NCBI GenBank assembly: GCA_028554645.1
Contig: JAQOOI010000076.1
Location: 434,001-498,000, forward strand
Origin: Omphalotus guepiniiformis
Taxonomy: Eukaryota > Basidiomycota > Agaricomycetes > Agaricales > Omphalotaceae
Length of the DNA: 64,000 nt
Direction: 5' to 3'
Below the pieces are notes generated by a model. The model searched no databases. It was given only the letters and a program-made list of their open reading frames with translations, and was not told the DNA's origin. Of the stretch, positions 1 to 11,830 are shown piece after piece. Position 1 is the first letter of the stretch. Each line of letters starts with the position of its first letter. A program made the position numbers and the translations under genes.

Positions 1-1920
1 AGCCCCTAATACCGTGACTTCAATACCGCCGTGAGTAGGTCCGCAATTCGGAATCAGTCTATGTATTGTCGGTGCAGCGGATAAAGATTGTTGTTGAGGT
101 GCACTGAACATGAACGGTAGCATTGATGGTGACGGGGCTGTGATGCCAGAAGAAGAGCCTCCAGACGCTGTCTGAGATGATAATTGGGAAGGAAAGAACA
201 TGCCGGCGATATCAGATGCCTCAGGGAACATTGAGATGTCGGGGTTGATATCGACCGGAGTGATCAATCCGTCCGGAGACGACTCTGAATCTTGCGAGAC
301 GTAATGAAGAGAGGGAGGCTCAGATTGAAATATAGAATCTGGAACCGAATCTGCTGTTGACGGGAGTGGTGCATCTGAGGGTAACGGAGATTGGGGCGGC
401 GCCGGAGAGGATGAGCTGGATACACTGGTCTCTCTTGACCCCTTGCTGGGTTTTGCAGACGCATCGTAAGGCTTAGCTCTTCTTTTCCCCGCGTTATTCG
501 TAGTGATGTCTTTCTTCCGCTTTGATGGGGCTTTGGCTTCGGATGGAGAGGGTGCTCCAACCTGAGACATGTCGTACTCTACTCCCCCGGGAATGATGGG
601 CGGGAAGTCCCCATGTCGAAGTTGTCCGTTGGTAGCAGTTTTATGATCATCCGTTATCATGATTGGTTTAGAGCTCCCCGTCCCAACGATTCGACCTTGA
701 TGGTCCATCATCGCGAGATTGACATTGAAGCCAATTTTCTCGCGATGGTGCCTACAATAGCACGTTATTCGTAGGGGCAGGACTGCCGAGCCAGTAGAGA
801 AGTCAATCACTTCAGCACAGTTGAACTGAATGATACTTGTTGTATCCTCGAGCTGCTTGCTCTTCGCGAGACCATTGGGGTCCTCGTGGGTATCAGAGTC
901 AGAGCGTGAGGGTCTGACGCGTGCCGCGATTTTTTTGGCAACGCGTTTCGCCTGACATCAGGTCAGGAGTTGAAAATGACAAGTTTAAACATTCCTTACC
1001 TCTCGAGCTTGGCAGCTTGAACAGCTTAGAACACGACTATGAGGGGGGGATGCACAGGACACACTTGCAGTGAGATATAGCATATCCTGTGGGTCGGGGT
1101 CTTCTCAAATAGTCAGACAACATTGCTGTCTCGGGAAGAAATTACATACCTATCTTGCCTTGCTTGCGCGTCCGTCTCTTTGTCGCTGTACCTTGTGGTA
1201 GTTTCAGCCACTTCCACGACCCTATGCGGTCGTACGTAGAGACGTCTGTCGAGGAACTAGGATCTGCTAGTTCAATTGTTACTCGAGTCTGTGTCTCGAC
1301 ACGAGACTTTGCACCGTTCTCTGGCAGACTTGGGAACATGATGGGTAAACTAATGGACAGGTCAGGGAATGTCAATTTGCAAAAGAAAGCCGATTTACTT
1401 GTAACAAGACTCCTTGGGTGGATAAACGACTTTCTGACTTTTCACTTGCAGACCTTGTTTACGAGGGAAAAGTGCTGGTGGTGGGATAGGCTTCACGCTA
1501 GTGGGCATTGAAGGAAGGCGGGAATTGTTAGAGACAATGTGAGGGAGTGTGACATCCGGAAATTTGATGTCAGAGGGAGAAAATGGATTATGAGACTCTG
1601 AAGGAGAGGGCGAAGAGACACTATGAGGAAAATAAGCCTGGCATCTTTATACCTAGGAGGATGGAGACACACTCTTCATAGGCATGCTGTTCAATCAAGT
1701 CGTCAAGCTGCAGCATGGCAGTGTCTTCAGACTTGAGTTGCTCTCTGTATGGAGGACTAGAGACCCATGCAGGGTCCGGAGATACACTGCTGCTGCCGCT
1801 GTACCACGCAGGGAGCTCGCTGTGTATCACGACCTGGTCTACTGAGTCGGAAGACGCCGGAGTATGAGGAGATGGGGAACGAGAGCCGCTTGTTGTTGCA
1901 GATGATGAATACGCCGACAT
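1..1920 (-). CDS. SPT23: SPT23/MGA2-like membrane-anchored transcription factor, 3' part missing
   Basis: Partial gene entering from its start at 1920 and running off the left edge. Homologues are ER-anchored p90/p120 regulators of fatty-acid desaturase transcription, with an N-terminal activation region, an IPT/TIG domain, ankyrin repeats and a C-terminal membrane segment. Seen here: a Ser/Pro-rich start (MSAYSSSATTSG), then near 1142-1320 the family block RVETQTRVTIEL followed by SWKWLKLP, a stretch covering about 600-960 with the segment FNCAEVIDFSTGSAVLPLRI, basic clusters that could be nuclear localisation signals (SKRKKD, GKRRAKP near 480-530), a Ser/Pro linker, and at 1-70 the opening of the IPT domain (IHRLIPNCGPTHGGIEVTVL). 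Ankyrin repeats and membrane anchor lie outside the window. At least three introns are present. The open frame extends nine codons upstream of 1920 without an ATG, so 1920 is the likely start. The call rests on the N-terminal block plus the IPT start. Confidence 0.82.
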
Positions 1921-2095
1921 CTGCCCCAAAGTTTTGCTCGTTGATAAGAATTGTTTAAGTTACGGGAAGAAATGAAATTGAAATGTATTGCGATGTCTTA
2001 CGCCGCTTGTCCTTTGTATTCTCGTGTTTATCCTAAAAGCCAATGACTTTGTCCCCTCAATTCAATTGAAAGTGTAGCGCGTCGCGTCCAGTTCG

Positions 2096-4365
2096 ATGCT
2101 AGCTTGTCGTCAGATCTCTTCTCCAACTTCATCTCGTTCTATAGCATGTCTTGCTAGATGCTACCTCAAATGTAATACTCGGAGAAGCCTGTCTTCCTCT
2201 GTGGACAAAGATATCACCAATGCCCGCGTAGTGTTACTGACCGCGCTTCATAAAACCACTGCCTTGATACCTCGAGTCCTACCGCCTCAGGAAATGATAG
2301 CTGCGTCCTCTAGAGAAGTCAATGCTCCTTACTCTCCCGATGCTCGCCTCTCTCCAGCGAATTGGTGGCAAAATCTTGATTCAACCATCAAGACCTCGGA
2401 ATTTTGGTTACAACGCCTGTCGGAGACATATGACGATCTTTCATCCTCACAAGCTCGTCCGGCTCGTGTTCTCGGTGTGTTTTAAGAGCATATCACGCGC
2501 TGCTTGTCACCCATTAACTCGGAAACGTAGTTTGCGGAACAGATGAATGGTCTGCATCGGAGGATCTCGTAACTGCAGTGTTAGAGCAGCCTTTTGCTTC
2601 CGACGACACTGTCAATGAGTTTATCAGGAATCGATGGGTCAGACGTGAGCACGGGCAACTTTTTATATCGTGAGTACCTGCTACATTACAGGGATTTGTT
2701 TAGGCTCAAAAAATCAGACATGCAGCGGTTGTGAGCTCGGATGGTTCTACACTTTCCGTACCTTCATCGTTCCTCCTTGACTTCCCTTGTGCGGTTGAAA
2801 TAGAAGAATATTCTTCAAAAAAACAATTCAATACTTCTGGCAAGAATCTCATTCTGTCGATTTGGAATGCCGATGCTGTGGTTGTGCTATCAAACCCACT
2901 TACAGTTCCGATGCACGAAGTCTTTCACCCCCGCTTCTTGTGGAAACGGCCGATTACAATAGTTGCGTATACTCACACTGCCCGGATGGTGGATGAGTCC
3001 AGTATCAAAACCTGGATCACCAACGAATCTAAAATGGGGCAGTCCTGGTCAGAGGTCAATGTCCTTTTCACAGACCCCTCACGAGCTGTTATAGGTCTTG
3101 ACGCACTACGCGAGAATCCTGCATCTCCTGCTCAGGTACAACGATACCAGGATGAATATTTGGGCTCTCGGATATCATCTGTTGTTGATGCCCTGAAGTC
3201 GTCTTTTCGTTCCATAAACACAAATTCTTCCTCTTCCCCGCTTGACACTCTTCAAGTGCAAAGAGTCACGGTGCAGCTAGAAGCTGCACTGAACTGCATG
3301 CGCGGTGCCCTCGACTATGCCAGAGACGAAGCGAATCGTGCTTCATCGATAGCAAGTCGGATTCAGGAGGATCTTGCAAATGAGCAAGTTTCTCTTCGCA
3401 AGGATATCCTTGGTGTATATGACAAGAGCGTGCCTTCACAGGAAAGTCATGTTGCAAAGGCTCTTGCAAATTCTGCACGTCAGGTTCGTTCTTCAATGGA
3501 CCGATTGACATGGTGGAGAATGCTCTGGAGAATTGATGAGGTTGCCACAATCGTGTCTAGAAACGTAGAACAAGCTTGGTGCAAAGATTTAGAAAAACAG
3601 GTTTGATATGAATTCTCTTAGTTCGACATGCTTTCCCTCATTCAAGTGTTTTCTAGCTCGTGTTCCAAACGGGCGGTCTTACGCAGCTCCAGAATCGCTA
3701 TATGAAAGAAAGTCTTGCCAACCTCAAGCTCTTTGAGCTCAGCGCTTTTAATTCCCTCGTCCTTCAAAACGCATTGCAGCAAATTTCTTCCTCGCCTACC
3801 TATCAAATAACACCTGATACCCTTACCAGTCCTCTCACCAGCAGGCGATCACAGATCGTCAAATATCCCACATTGCGTCTGCATCTGGCCGGACAACAAG
3901 CTGCCCTGGGTATGGGTTTGTCTGTTACTATCGGTGCTGGCTTAGGTTGGGCAGGTTGGGTCCAATGGCTGGCTGGGTCCGGTGAAGGTCTGTTAAGATG
4001 GCTGGCAATGGATGCTTCAACAGCTATCGGTCTTGGACTCTTGGTTGCTGTCGGCGGCGTCCGGTGGGGTGTAGGGACGTGGGAAAGGGCAAAGAAGCGA
4101 TGGTGGGAGGATTGGGGCCGTGTGGGCGAAGGCTTAGAGAGAGACTTATCAGTACGTTCGGGGCTCAAATTTTTTTTTTTTTTGCAATTTGTAACAATGC
4201 TCTTTCTAGGCGACTTTGGACCAGACTCTAGAGGAAAAAGTCGGAGCTCTACCACGGAAGATTTATCAAGATTTTACCCAGTTGGCGCCAAAGAGACGCG
4301 ACGAGATCGATGAACTTCTCCACGAGTTAAACAATATACAGAAAGACATAAAGGATATTCACTGA
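2096..4365 (+). CDS. Mmc1-like mitochondrial membrane protein (dynamin-like without GTPase)
   Basis: Five exons fit in phase: 2096-2474, 2543-2669, 2736-3600, 3657-4151 and 4210-4365, giving about 673 residues. The first 40 residues are rich in Arg, Ser and Cys with almost no acidic residues, a good mitochondrial presequence. The middle is helical with a likely coiled coil (around VQLEAALNCMRGALDYARDE). Near the C-terminus are two closely spaced hydrophobic segments (around GMGLSVTIGAGLGWAGWVQW and AIGLGLLVAVGGVRWGVGTW), then an amphipathic helical tail. No P-loop is visible. This layout matches the fungal Mmc1 family, inner-membrane proteins related to dynamin-like folds that have lost GTP binding and are implicated in cristae organisation. 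The family assignment is from layout and memory, so it is tentative; mitochondrial membrane location is better supported. The third splice acceptor (GTTGTGAG) is unusual but is the only one that keeps the frame. Confidence 0.55.
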
Positions 4366-4498
4366 ACCTATCCTTACAATATCGAGCACTCAATTTCTCT
4401 CATAAGCACATTTGTCTGATTATACCAACACGGGTATAGGCTGCGTGAAATACTCTTCAATCGCTATCTGAAGTTAAACCGAAATATGGACGATGACA

Positions 4499-5638
4499 CT
4501 AAGGATTGACCAAGAAATAACCCCCATCCACCAAGATGACTGATCCATTTGTGTATCCCCCACCGCTAGATGCTAGATACAACACGGTCATCGCCATCTC
4601 CTCTTCCCTGGTCGTACAGAACACTGTGAGTTCTCTCGGCAGATTGAATGTATACTGAGCACTCACCTCCCGGCCCTTCTCGCGGGGATTCCTCTCAAGG
4701 CTCCAGGCATATGCACCTTCTTTGCTAGATCATCGACCTCTTCACGGCTGCCTGATAGCTGTGACGGGAATAATCCAGGGGCTATGCAATTGACTCGCAC
4801 AGGAACATCGCGCATTGCGAATTCGGTGGCTAGCATCTGGGTAACGTGCTCCACTCCGACCTTGCTTGCTTTATATGCGAACTGTTCACCTTGTGTTAGC
4901 TGGCTATCTGAACAGGTGAACTCTGTTTGCTTACAATGCCCAATGACAATCTTACGCTCGCAACGTCACTCGAAATGTTGATAACACTCGAGGTATCACC
5001 ACCGTTTGGAAGAGAGCGCGCGCCTTTCTCGAGCAACGCCGTGAATGCCGTAGTGACAAAAAATGGCGCAATTGTGTTGGTAGAGAAAGTCTCCATCCAA
5101 CCTTCGACAGTTTCATGTTCAAAGAGGCGCTGGCCCAACGTTCCTGGTTCGCACTCCGATATGAAAGGCGAGAAAGGGCCCACCACACCGGCGCTGCATT
5201 AATATTAGATCATATAGTCTGGTAGGTTGATTCGACGCTTTCCTCACCAATTCACCAGTACATGCAGTTTCCCGTCTTGCTTCTCGATATGCTCAACAGC
5301 GTGCTTGATTGAATCCTTGTTGGTGACGTCCATCTGGAGGCTGCAGATACATTAGCCAAGTTTTCACTCGATGAATCAAGAAACCTCACGGCGTGAGCCC
5401 CTGCACATCTGCTTCAGACACCGTTTGCTGCAGTCTCTCTAGGCGTCTACCGCTGATGTAGACTTTGGCCCCATTTGCAGCAAAGGCTCTAGCAATTATC
5501 AACCCACTAGGTGTAGTTCATCAATTTCGAAGTGATGCCGTCTACCGAAGCTTCTACTTACATGCCAGTACCCCCGCCGGTGACCAGAGCTACACGTCCC
5601 GAGAGATCGCCAATGTTGGAAAGTTTGAGATGTGACAT
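4499..5638 (-). CDS. Short-chain dehydrogenase/reductase (classical SDR)
   Basis: NAD(P)(H)-dependent oxidoreductase with a Rossmann fold. Starts at 5638 (MSHLKLSNIGDLSGRVALVT). The dinucleotide-binding glycine motif, TGGGTGIG after splicing, is split by the first intron. The NNAG motif is present as NCAG, also across an intron. The active-site Ser lies in INISSD and the catalytic Tyr-Lys in FAYKASKVGVEH near 4850. The C-terminus ends in GGYTNGSVILVDGGYFLVNP at 4499. About six introns interrupt roughly 300 residues, the usual length for classical SDRs. No signal peptide or membrane segment is seen, so it is probably cytosolic. The substrate cannot be told from sequence. Its neighbours are unrelated, so it does not look like part of a metabolic cluster. 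Confidence 0.88.
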
Positions 5639-6037
5639 TACGAGAAAGAAATGGGAATAGGAATCTAGGAATGCGCGTTCAGTATTTATGCAAACCGGGA
5701 CCTCCTTCCTAACGACGTCATCTGTATCTCGATATCATGTGTGGATTCTCTAATAGTAAGCTGCCAAAGTCGTTGAAGTACGTTACTACTGCACGAATTA
5801 ATAATTGCGAAGTGAAGTGTGGACTTTTTGGAGCATTAGGCAAAGTATGGAGTGTTTACGGACACATTGGAACAGTATTCGATGCTGATTCGATGTATGC
5901 GCTAATCTTATTGAGGTGCGGTGAGATGTCAAAGCTGTTTATGGACACCTTGCGTCCGCAAAGGTGCTAATATCTCGCTCCCAGGCGTACAGTTTGCAAT
6001 TCTCGACACTAGAACACATTATTGATACATGATGTCG
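5639..6037. other. Intergenic stretch
   Basis: Holds the upstream region of the SDR gene and the 3' flank of the VanZ-like gene. An open frame of 77 codons on the plus strand (5737-5970) has no recognisable motif and no splice-supported extension. I see nothing else in it. Confidence 0.5.
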
Positions 6038-7087
6038 CTATGAACTCGTCATTGTTATTTTGGGCACATCGCGTCTAGGGCTCTGAGGCGGAGGCGGCCC
6101 AGCTGTCGGTCCCTCTCCTTCGTTGTCGCTATCGCCCCCAATCCCAAACAAGTCTTCCCGCTCATCCCAAACGTCTGTCAATCTAATTGATTTATCTACA
6201 TTCCCTTTCGAAAGTCGGTTAGGTGAATGATGTATAGGAAGAAGTTGAGTGTCCGCAGCATATTCCTCATCTTCGTCGGATAGCACTTCCACGTCCAATG
6301 GCCGATATAGGCGAGCGATCTAGTTGGTGATGCAATAAGTGAGTGCAGGTTGGAGGTCGATTGACTAAGAGAACTAACTTCTCTTCGGTGGCGGTAATAC
6401 CTTTCCATATGGTACGCTGCGTACAGCCCGACTGAGGATCCGAGCAAGTTTGCCTGAAATGAATTGAGTCACGATGTCGCCCAACGAGAATACCAGGACT
6501 GACCACAACGTCACCCAGTTGGAACTCCTTGTACTATAAGGAAGCTATATTTATCAAGACAGGCCAGGACAAGCGACTCGTGGATAAACGCACGGGTAAT
6601 ACCGACTGTACAAACTCGCTTAAAATTCCCCCGCAAAACAGACAGGTAAAGGTTGTGAGTATGACACCAGAATGGCGCCAAAACCATATTCGTCTTGCGT
6701 CTCTGATTCAAGAGCTGGATTGGTGGAGGAAGCGGAAACATGTGTAAATTCAACGCACTCTTCTACGTCGAAGATGAAATAGAACACGGTCGTTGCGATA
6801 CAAAAACAAATGAAATGCAACAACTTGTCGTTCAGCGGCAAAGATCGAGAAAAATTCGTGAATCCTAAGAAAGCTAAAGAAAGCATAATGACAACAGTGA
6901 AAACAATGAACCACTGTGTAGGATGGGTATGAGAAGACGGAAAGGTCGGAACACATCTACATACACTCACCGGGCGCAGACGTAAAGGTATGTCGTATTT
7001 TGTAATTCGCATCCTATACGACTTCATGACTGCTTTTGAGAGCTTGCTTACAAGCTTCCGCTTTTCGGTTAACATTGAGGGAGGCAT
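6038..7087 (-). CDS. VanZ-like domain membrane protein
   Basis: Six exons fit in phase: 7087-6971, 6913-6759, 6702-6594, 6533-6504, 6453-6379 and 6319-6038, giving about 255 residues. The order of segments is typical of fungal VanZ-like proteins. There is a short N-terminal cytosolic part, a membrane helix (WFIVFTVVIMLSLAFLGF), LPLNDKLLHFICFCIATTVF with the conserved D-K-x-x-H-F, then FDVEEDARRIWFWRH, a further helix, GGILSEFVQSVLP, the ten-residue YKEFQLGDVV on its own exon, and ANLLGSSVGLYAAYHMERYY. The C-terminal 90 residues are acidic and Pro-rich and probably cytosolic. VanZ in bacteria is linked to low-level teicoplanin resistance; the role of the eukaryotic relatives is not established. 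The 30-nt exon is far too short to be found without protein comparison. Confidence 0.85.
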
Positions 7088-7202
7088 ACTTAGACTGTAG
7101 CGCGACCAGCCCGCAGGACGAAGGACGAAGAGGGATCAAAAGGGAACCGGACCGCCGTTGCATAATGCTTTCTTTGCCGCAACTTGATGACCAATCAGTG
7201 TT
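7088..7202. promoter_or_regulatory. Short divergent promoter between the VanZ-like and Rec114-like genes
   Basis: Only 115 bp separate the two start codons, which point away from each other, so the two genes must share or overlap promoter sequence. The pairing is inferred from geometry; no specific factor site is claimed. Confidence 0.45.
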
Positions 7203-8419
7203 ATGTCCCATTCCACTACTGCCACTGCCAGCTATGTTTTGCAGAAATATTCCAAATCATATCCACATCCTGACAGACCAGGCAATTCAGACTGGCAGCA
7301 CTTCACAAATCCTACCATTCGGTTGGTACTCGATGTCAGGAAATCCAAGGCTGAACTTGAATCGGTGCGGCTTCGTATTCTATGGACGATGGACTGCAAC
7401 GAAATAGTTTTTGTAAGTCACCTACTTTTTTGTATCAAGGTTCAAACTCATGTATCAGAATAGGAAGACATTGATCTCTTGTCTTTCTCTTCTCTTCCGT
7501 CGCGCAAATTTGACAAACAGCAAGTTCGGGGCCTCCCACTCAAGGCTGTTTATCGTGATTCAATTGTTGGCATACGTTATCTTCACTCGCAAGGTGACCC
7601 CTCCAACCCGGTATGTACACGCTTTCTGAATACATGGACTCGAGTCTGACAGGCTAAACTTAGACCTACCGGCGTTTCCAAATAACGTTTGCATCAATGT
7701 CAGATGTATCCGACTTCGTCAACTCCATAAGTTCTGTCTGTCCCTGCAAAGCTAATACATATCCTGGCCAGAACTCTATCGCTATGAGTGCAGGATCCAT
7801 TATGCCATCAGTTATGCAGTATTCCGCCCCCATAAATGCTTCAAATCTTGCCAGGAGCAATCCTTCATCCCAACCTCCTGGACAGCGACTATATCCAGAA
7901 GTTTATGGTTCTTCTACTTTCTCTCCGTCTCCTCAACCCATCAATTCTCCTTCTGTGGCTCATTTTCCCGCTGGACTACCAATATCATCTCCTACTCGTC
8001 AAGACTCTCTCCAACTCATGTCAACGCCAAGTCCAAATCCATCAACAGCACATCTGCAGTATAGCCTTTCCCAGTCTCGTTTTCAAGCTGCTCGCTGTTC
8101 ATCATCAAACGATCCTGACGACAGACGCTCTCAATCATCATTGGTCAATTCATTCAATAACAGTGCACCGGTGCAAGCTCCTTCTGACCTCATCCATCCT
8201 TTGCGACTTGAACTTGCCGACAAGATAGTCCAAACATCGGACGCCTTTGTCGCTGCTCTGGAAGAAACCACGTCTCTATACAACCTTCCGCATAGCGCAC
8301 TTGAAAAACTTATCGGGGATGTCATTCGAGAAGACAGCTTTATTGATTTGGTAGGGTTATTATCCCTGTGCATCACCGAGCATCGTTATCTCAACCAATT
8401 TTCTTCTGCAGATGCGTAG
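7203..8419 (+). CDS. Possible Rec114-like meiotic recombination protein
   Basis: Three exons fit in phase: 7203-7412, 7464-7610 and 7664-8419, giving 370 residues. Residues 1 to about 150 look like a compact beta-rich domain. It includes WQHFTNPTIRLVLDV, the segment VRLRILWTMDCNEIVF, then LKAVYRDSIVGIRYLHSQGD and YRRFQITFASMSDVSDFVNS ending in SVCPCK. The middle 150 residues are Ser/Pro/Gln-rich and probably disordered. The last 60 residues form predicted helices (LADKIVQTSDAFVAALEETT, IREDSFIDLVGLLSLCI). A PH-like N-terminal domain, disordered linker and short helical C-terminus is the layout of Rec114, the Spo11 accessory factor that binds Mei4. The F-x-x-x-x-x-F-I-x-x-I-x-x-V-C-P-C pattern near the domain end fits that family. 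Sequence in this family drifts fast, so the call is an inference, not a firm match. Confidence 0.4.
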
Positions 8420-8540
8420 CCTCTCTTCAATGTGGAGAATTAAAAGTTATCTTAATCAATAAAATGAGTAACAGTAGCCCCCAATTTGTATAATATATAA
8501 TCCTGAAGATCATTCTTTCAATTTCGCTGCACAGGTGTAA

Positions 8541-11500
8541 TCACGCCTGCGCTGCCTCCATAAGATCCTCAGGTTCCCAGCCATAGTACGTCTTTAGCTT
8601 CTTGCTCCACTCCTTGAGCTTGATATGATCTATCGTTGTGTCAGGATGGGCTATAGTCATTTCAGATAGTCAGTTCAGCTGTTGATGAAGTGAGAGACTT
8701 CATACGTTTGTGAAACGAGATGGCCTGTAATGATGACTCCAATTAACAAGAGCCACGAGAATGAGATGTTAGACTTACGCGGTCCCTTCCGTCAGGAGGA
8801 TCGAAGCGTACACTGGAACCAGCAGTAGATGGATCGCACTTGAAGCCGAGATCTTCCAGAGTCTGCACCAATTATGGATATAATAGAGCGAGGATCAAAT
8901 CGCTACAAGAATACCTTGGCAAACGTTTTCCATTTCATTCCCTTGCTACCTTTCGTGTCATCAGCTGTACGCAATATCTGATGCAGACAATCCTTGGTTC
9001 TCTTGCTTAAATTCGCGAACTTGCTCCGTTTCTCTTTCTGTTCCTGCGGGGTCTCTTTTGTGTCCTTGCCCAAACCGAACCTCTGAAGAAGCGGGGAAAA
9101 CATAGAAGCATGGCCTGGCCTGGACTTGACCTTTGCCTTGGGAGCACCTAAATGCTCAGACTGGAGGTACGATCTGGCAGACTGTGCCGTGGTGACTCTT
9201 TCCAATGGAATAGAAAAGGAGCCCGCGGCCGGTTGCGGAGAGGCAGAATCCACTACCTTTGGTTTTGCTGGAGATGGTGAGGCCTTGGGGTATTCATTTG
9301 TTCTGCTTGTTACGGTTGGGGTAGGGCGGCCCGAATCCTGGGGAGGCGAGGTCACCGCTGGCGGCGGGGCCGACACACCCCCATCGGGCACAACAGCTTT
9401 CTTTTTCTTCTTCTTTGACTTTTTCTTCTGCTTGGTAGCATGTGCGGCTTCATCTTCATCCACGACTTCTTCAATGGTAGTCTTTTGGCTCTTCGATCGA
9501 GCACCTACAGAAACCTTAGTTAACATCTGAGAGACAATCTTTCGTAATTTTGCTTACCCTGGCTGGGAATGTTAGAAGATGCCTTGCTCTCAGCTGCTAT
9601 CGCGGAACTAGGCTGCGAAGGCAAACTTGTCGTGGTAGTCTTCAGTTTGGCGCTCTTACTGAACATACGGCCTAGCGTTGATGTAATGAAACGCATTCAG
9701 GTGATGAATACAGAGGACTTACCTCTCAAGGAGCCAAGCAGATTCAAGAAAGGGTTTCCTTTACGATCCTCATCGGAGAAAGGTTTTGGCGCTCTGGGGT
9801 CATCGTCAGGAGTAGCCCAGTCGCTTGTATGGACTGCATCCATAGCCTCTCTGACCAAATCACGAATCTCATCCTCTTCATCAGTGTCGTATTCACTTTG
9901 CCCGTTTTCTGAGTCGTCATCGTCATACTCAGACCCGTCCCATACGCTAGATTCATCAGAATCAGACACATCTTGTAGAGGGGGCATCGAATCGTCGCTA
10001 TCGGAGCCATTTGTAATAGCCAGGAACTTCTTTCCCCCAGGTAATGGCGGATGATATTCAGCTATATCGTCGCCATCATCTTTGGTGGTTGCTAGATCAC
10101 GAGGGTGCCACTGAGCAGTGGGTTGAAGAATCTCAGTTAGCTGCCATAAATCATCGATATCTTTTCCTGACACCAATTTATAATTCTGGGCATGGGAAGT
10201 GAACACAGCGCAAGATAATTGCAATTGATAGCATACCATGTTTATCGTTTTCCACATATTGACAAGCACTTCTCGATCCTGCGTCTTCGACAGCGGAAAA
10301 ATAGTATCTTTGAAATTGGCATACTTTTCGGAAGCTATTCCCGACCAGAGCTGCGCATCAACCCATTGATCATAGGGCCCGGGCATCTTGCGGGCAACGT
10401 CTTTCCAAGACTTGGCGTCTGCTGCAAGTAATGGGGTTTCGAGTATTTGTTGAAGTTGTACCGACATCTAACACGAGGTTTTTAGGACTACTTCCGTTTT
10501 GAAGTATTAAAGCACTTTACCGAAAGATTTCCAACAGTGTCCCATAAAGCTTGAGGAAAACGTTTAGCTTCATTGGGAGCTTCATCAATAGCATCGTGAA
10601 GAATTTGATAAAGGACGGCTTTGGGATAGGGAGCACGAGGAAAACACAATTCGATGATGATAGAGTCAAGGAACGACGTGCAAGCTGCTCGTACTTGATT
10701 CCAATCGAAGATGAATTCCGTTTCGCCCGCTTCGTTATCAACTTCCTTGAAGTATCGTTTGTAGTGGGCTAGATACAGATTGAGATAATGATAGCACAGG
10801 ATGCACTGCCTACTCACGGGTGGTAGTTGCTAACACTGAGAACTTCCTTTGGTTGAGGTCCACTAATACGTTGACGAGATCGTAGAGAACAAGGTAACGA
10901 GTTCGAAGCTCCACGTTAATCTTCAATTGCTGGACGACTAGTTCGTCCCTGAGACCTTCAGCCTGCAATTCCAGCAACGAGTCCATAGCAATCTTCCATG
11001 CAGACGCGAGCATGTAAGCATTGTGAATTCTAAACACAAGATAGTTAAACTCAGGATAGTAGGCATTGTGCCAACGAAAGAATCACCTATCAGAAACCAC
11101 CTGCGCTGTACGAGAAGAATTCTGACCGCCGTTCGGCTTTTCATTATCGGAAGCACGAGCCTTGAGCTCTTCCGCAATAAGAGAAGAGAATAGTTCCGGA
11201 TCCTTCAAGTTCGCGATATCGTCAAGGTTTTCTGGCAAATTTTCGAGGACATAATTACGGTTGCAACACTCACATGAAGAGATCACTGATGACCTACCGC
11301 TCAGCTGTGATTCAGCTAACCTAATAGATTGTTCGAGGCGAAAAGGTGCTATGAGTGACTTGGACATTTTCTTCGCCAGATCCTCTACGAGCTTTGGTTG
11401 GACGGTACGAAGACAATCGAGATATTGTTACATAGACTCATACCGGCTAGCAAAACCAGTTTCTCCCCACCAGTCATTCTACTCATGAGGAAAACCTCCC

Positions 11501-11690
11501 CTGTTCCTCTAGCACCATATTTTCCATTGCGCAAAATAAGAGCGCGAGTGGTGGAAGGCCTTTCCTCGCGCTGGTCGTCGCGTTGCCTGCGATGCTTAAA
11601 GACGTCTTTGGAACCAGTCGAGACGAGCTCTCGAGAGTTGGCAGATTTCCTTGGATTGGATGTAGCCTGCGCCTTGAGAGGCCCCGGCAT
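8541..11690 (-). CDS. Basidiomycete protein of unknown function with acidic middle and HicA-like C-terminal domain
   Basis: Large multi-exon gene starting at 11690 (MPGPLKAQATSNPRKSANS) or possibly at an upstream in-frame ATG at 11747. Residues 1-100 are basic. Helical segments follow (LAEDLAKKMSKSLIAPFRLE; IHNAYMLASAWKIAMDSLLE; LVVQQLKINVELRTRYLVLY). Then come a strongly acidic Asp/Glu/Ser region near 9850-10010, a Lys-rich run (about 9390-9430) and Pro/Ser linkers. The C-terminal 90 residues (8541-8940) read KWKTFAKTLEDLGFKCDPST, then AGSSVRFDPPDGRDRAISFH, then KPHPDTTIDHIKLKEWSKKL, ending YYGWEPEDLMEAAQA. The G-S-S-V-R-F-x-P-P, I-S-F-H-K-P-H-P and L-x-x-W-x-K-x-L order resembles the small HicA / dsRNA-binding-like fold of prokaryotic toxin-antitoxin pairs. 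Nothing here shows RNase activity, and the fold match is my inference. No function is assigned. Confidence 0.6.
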
Positions 11691-11805
11691 GGATGGCAGT
11701 AACAGAGAACAAGAGCAAGATTTGTATTTGAATTTGCTAGGGGTCAACTGACGGCCGGCAAATTATGTATGAGACTCGACATTATACTACCTACAACTAT
11801 TAGTG

Positions 11806-11829
11806 GTGTTATCTTGGTCAAGATAACAC
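11806..11829. promoter_or_regulatory. Perfect inverted repeat with two GATA-type sites
   Basis: Two 11-bp arms separated by 2 bp form a perfect palindrome: GTGTTATCTTG, then GT, then CAAGATAACAC. Each arm carries a GATA-factor core (AGATAA / TTATCT) in opposite orientation. It sits in the 392-bp gap between two genes transcribed away from each other, beginning 116 bp upstream of the HicA-like gene's start (11690) and ending about 250 bp upstream of the next. Fungal GATA factors (nitrogen, light, iron regulators) often bind paired sites. Confidence 0.5.
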
Positions 11830-11830
11830 T

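Noticed and set aside
3803..4255. Open frame of 150 codons opposite the Mmc1-like gene
   Set aside because: Antisense shadow of the fourth and fifth exons of a well-spliced gene.
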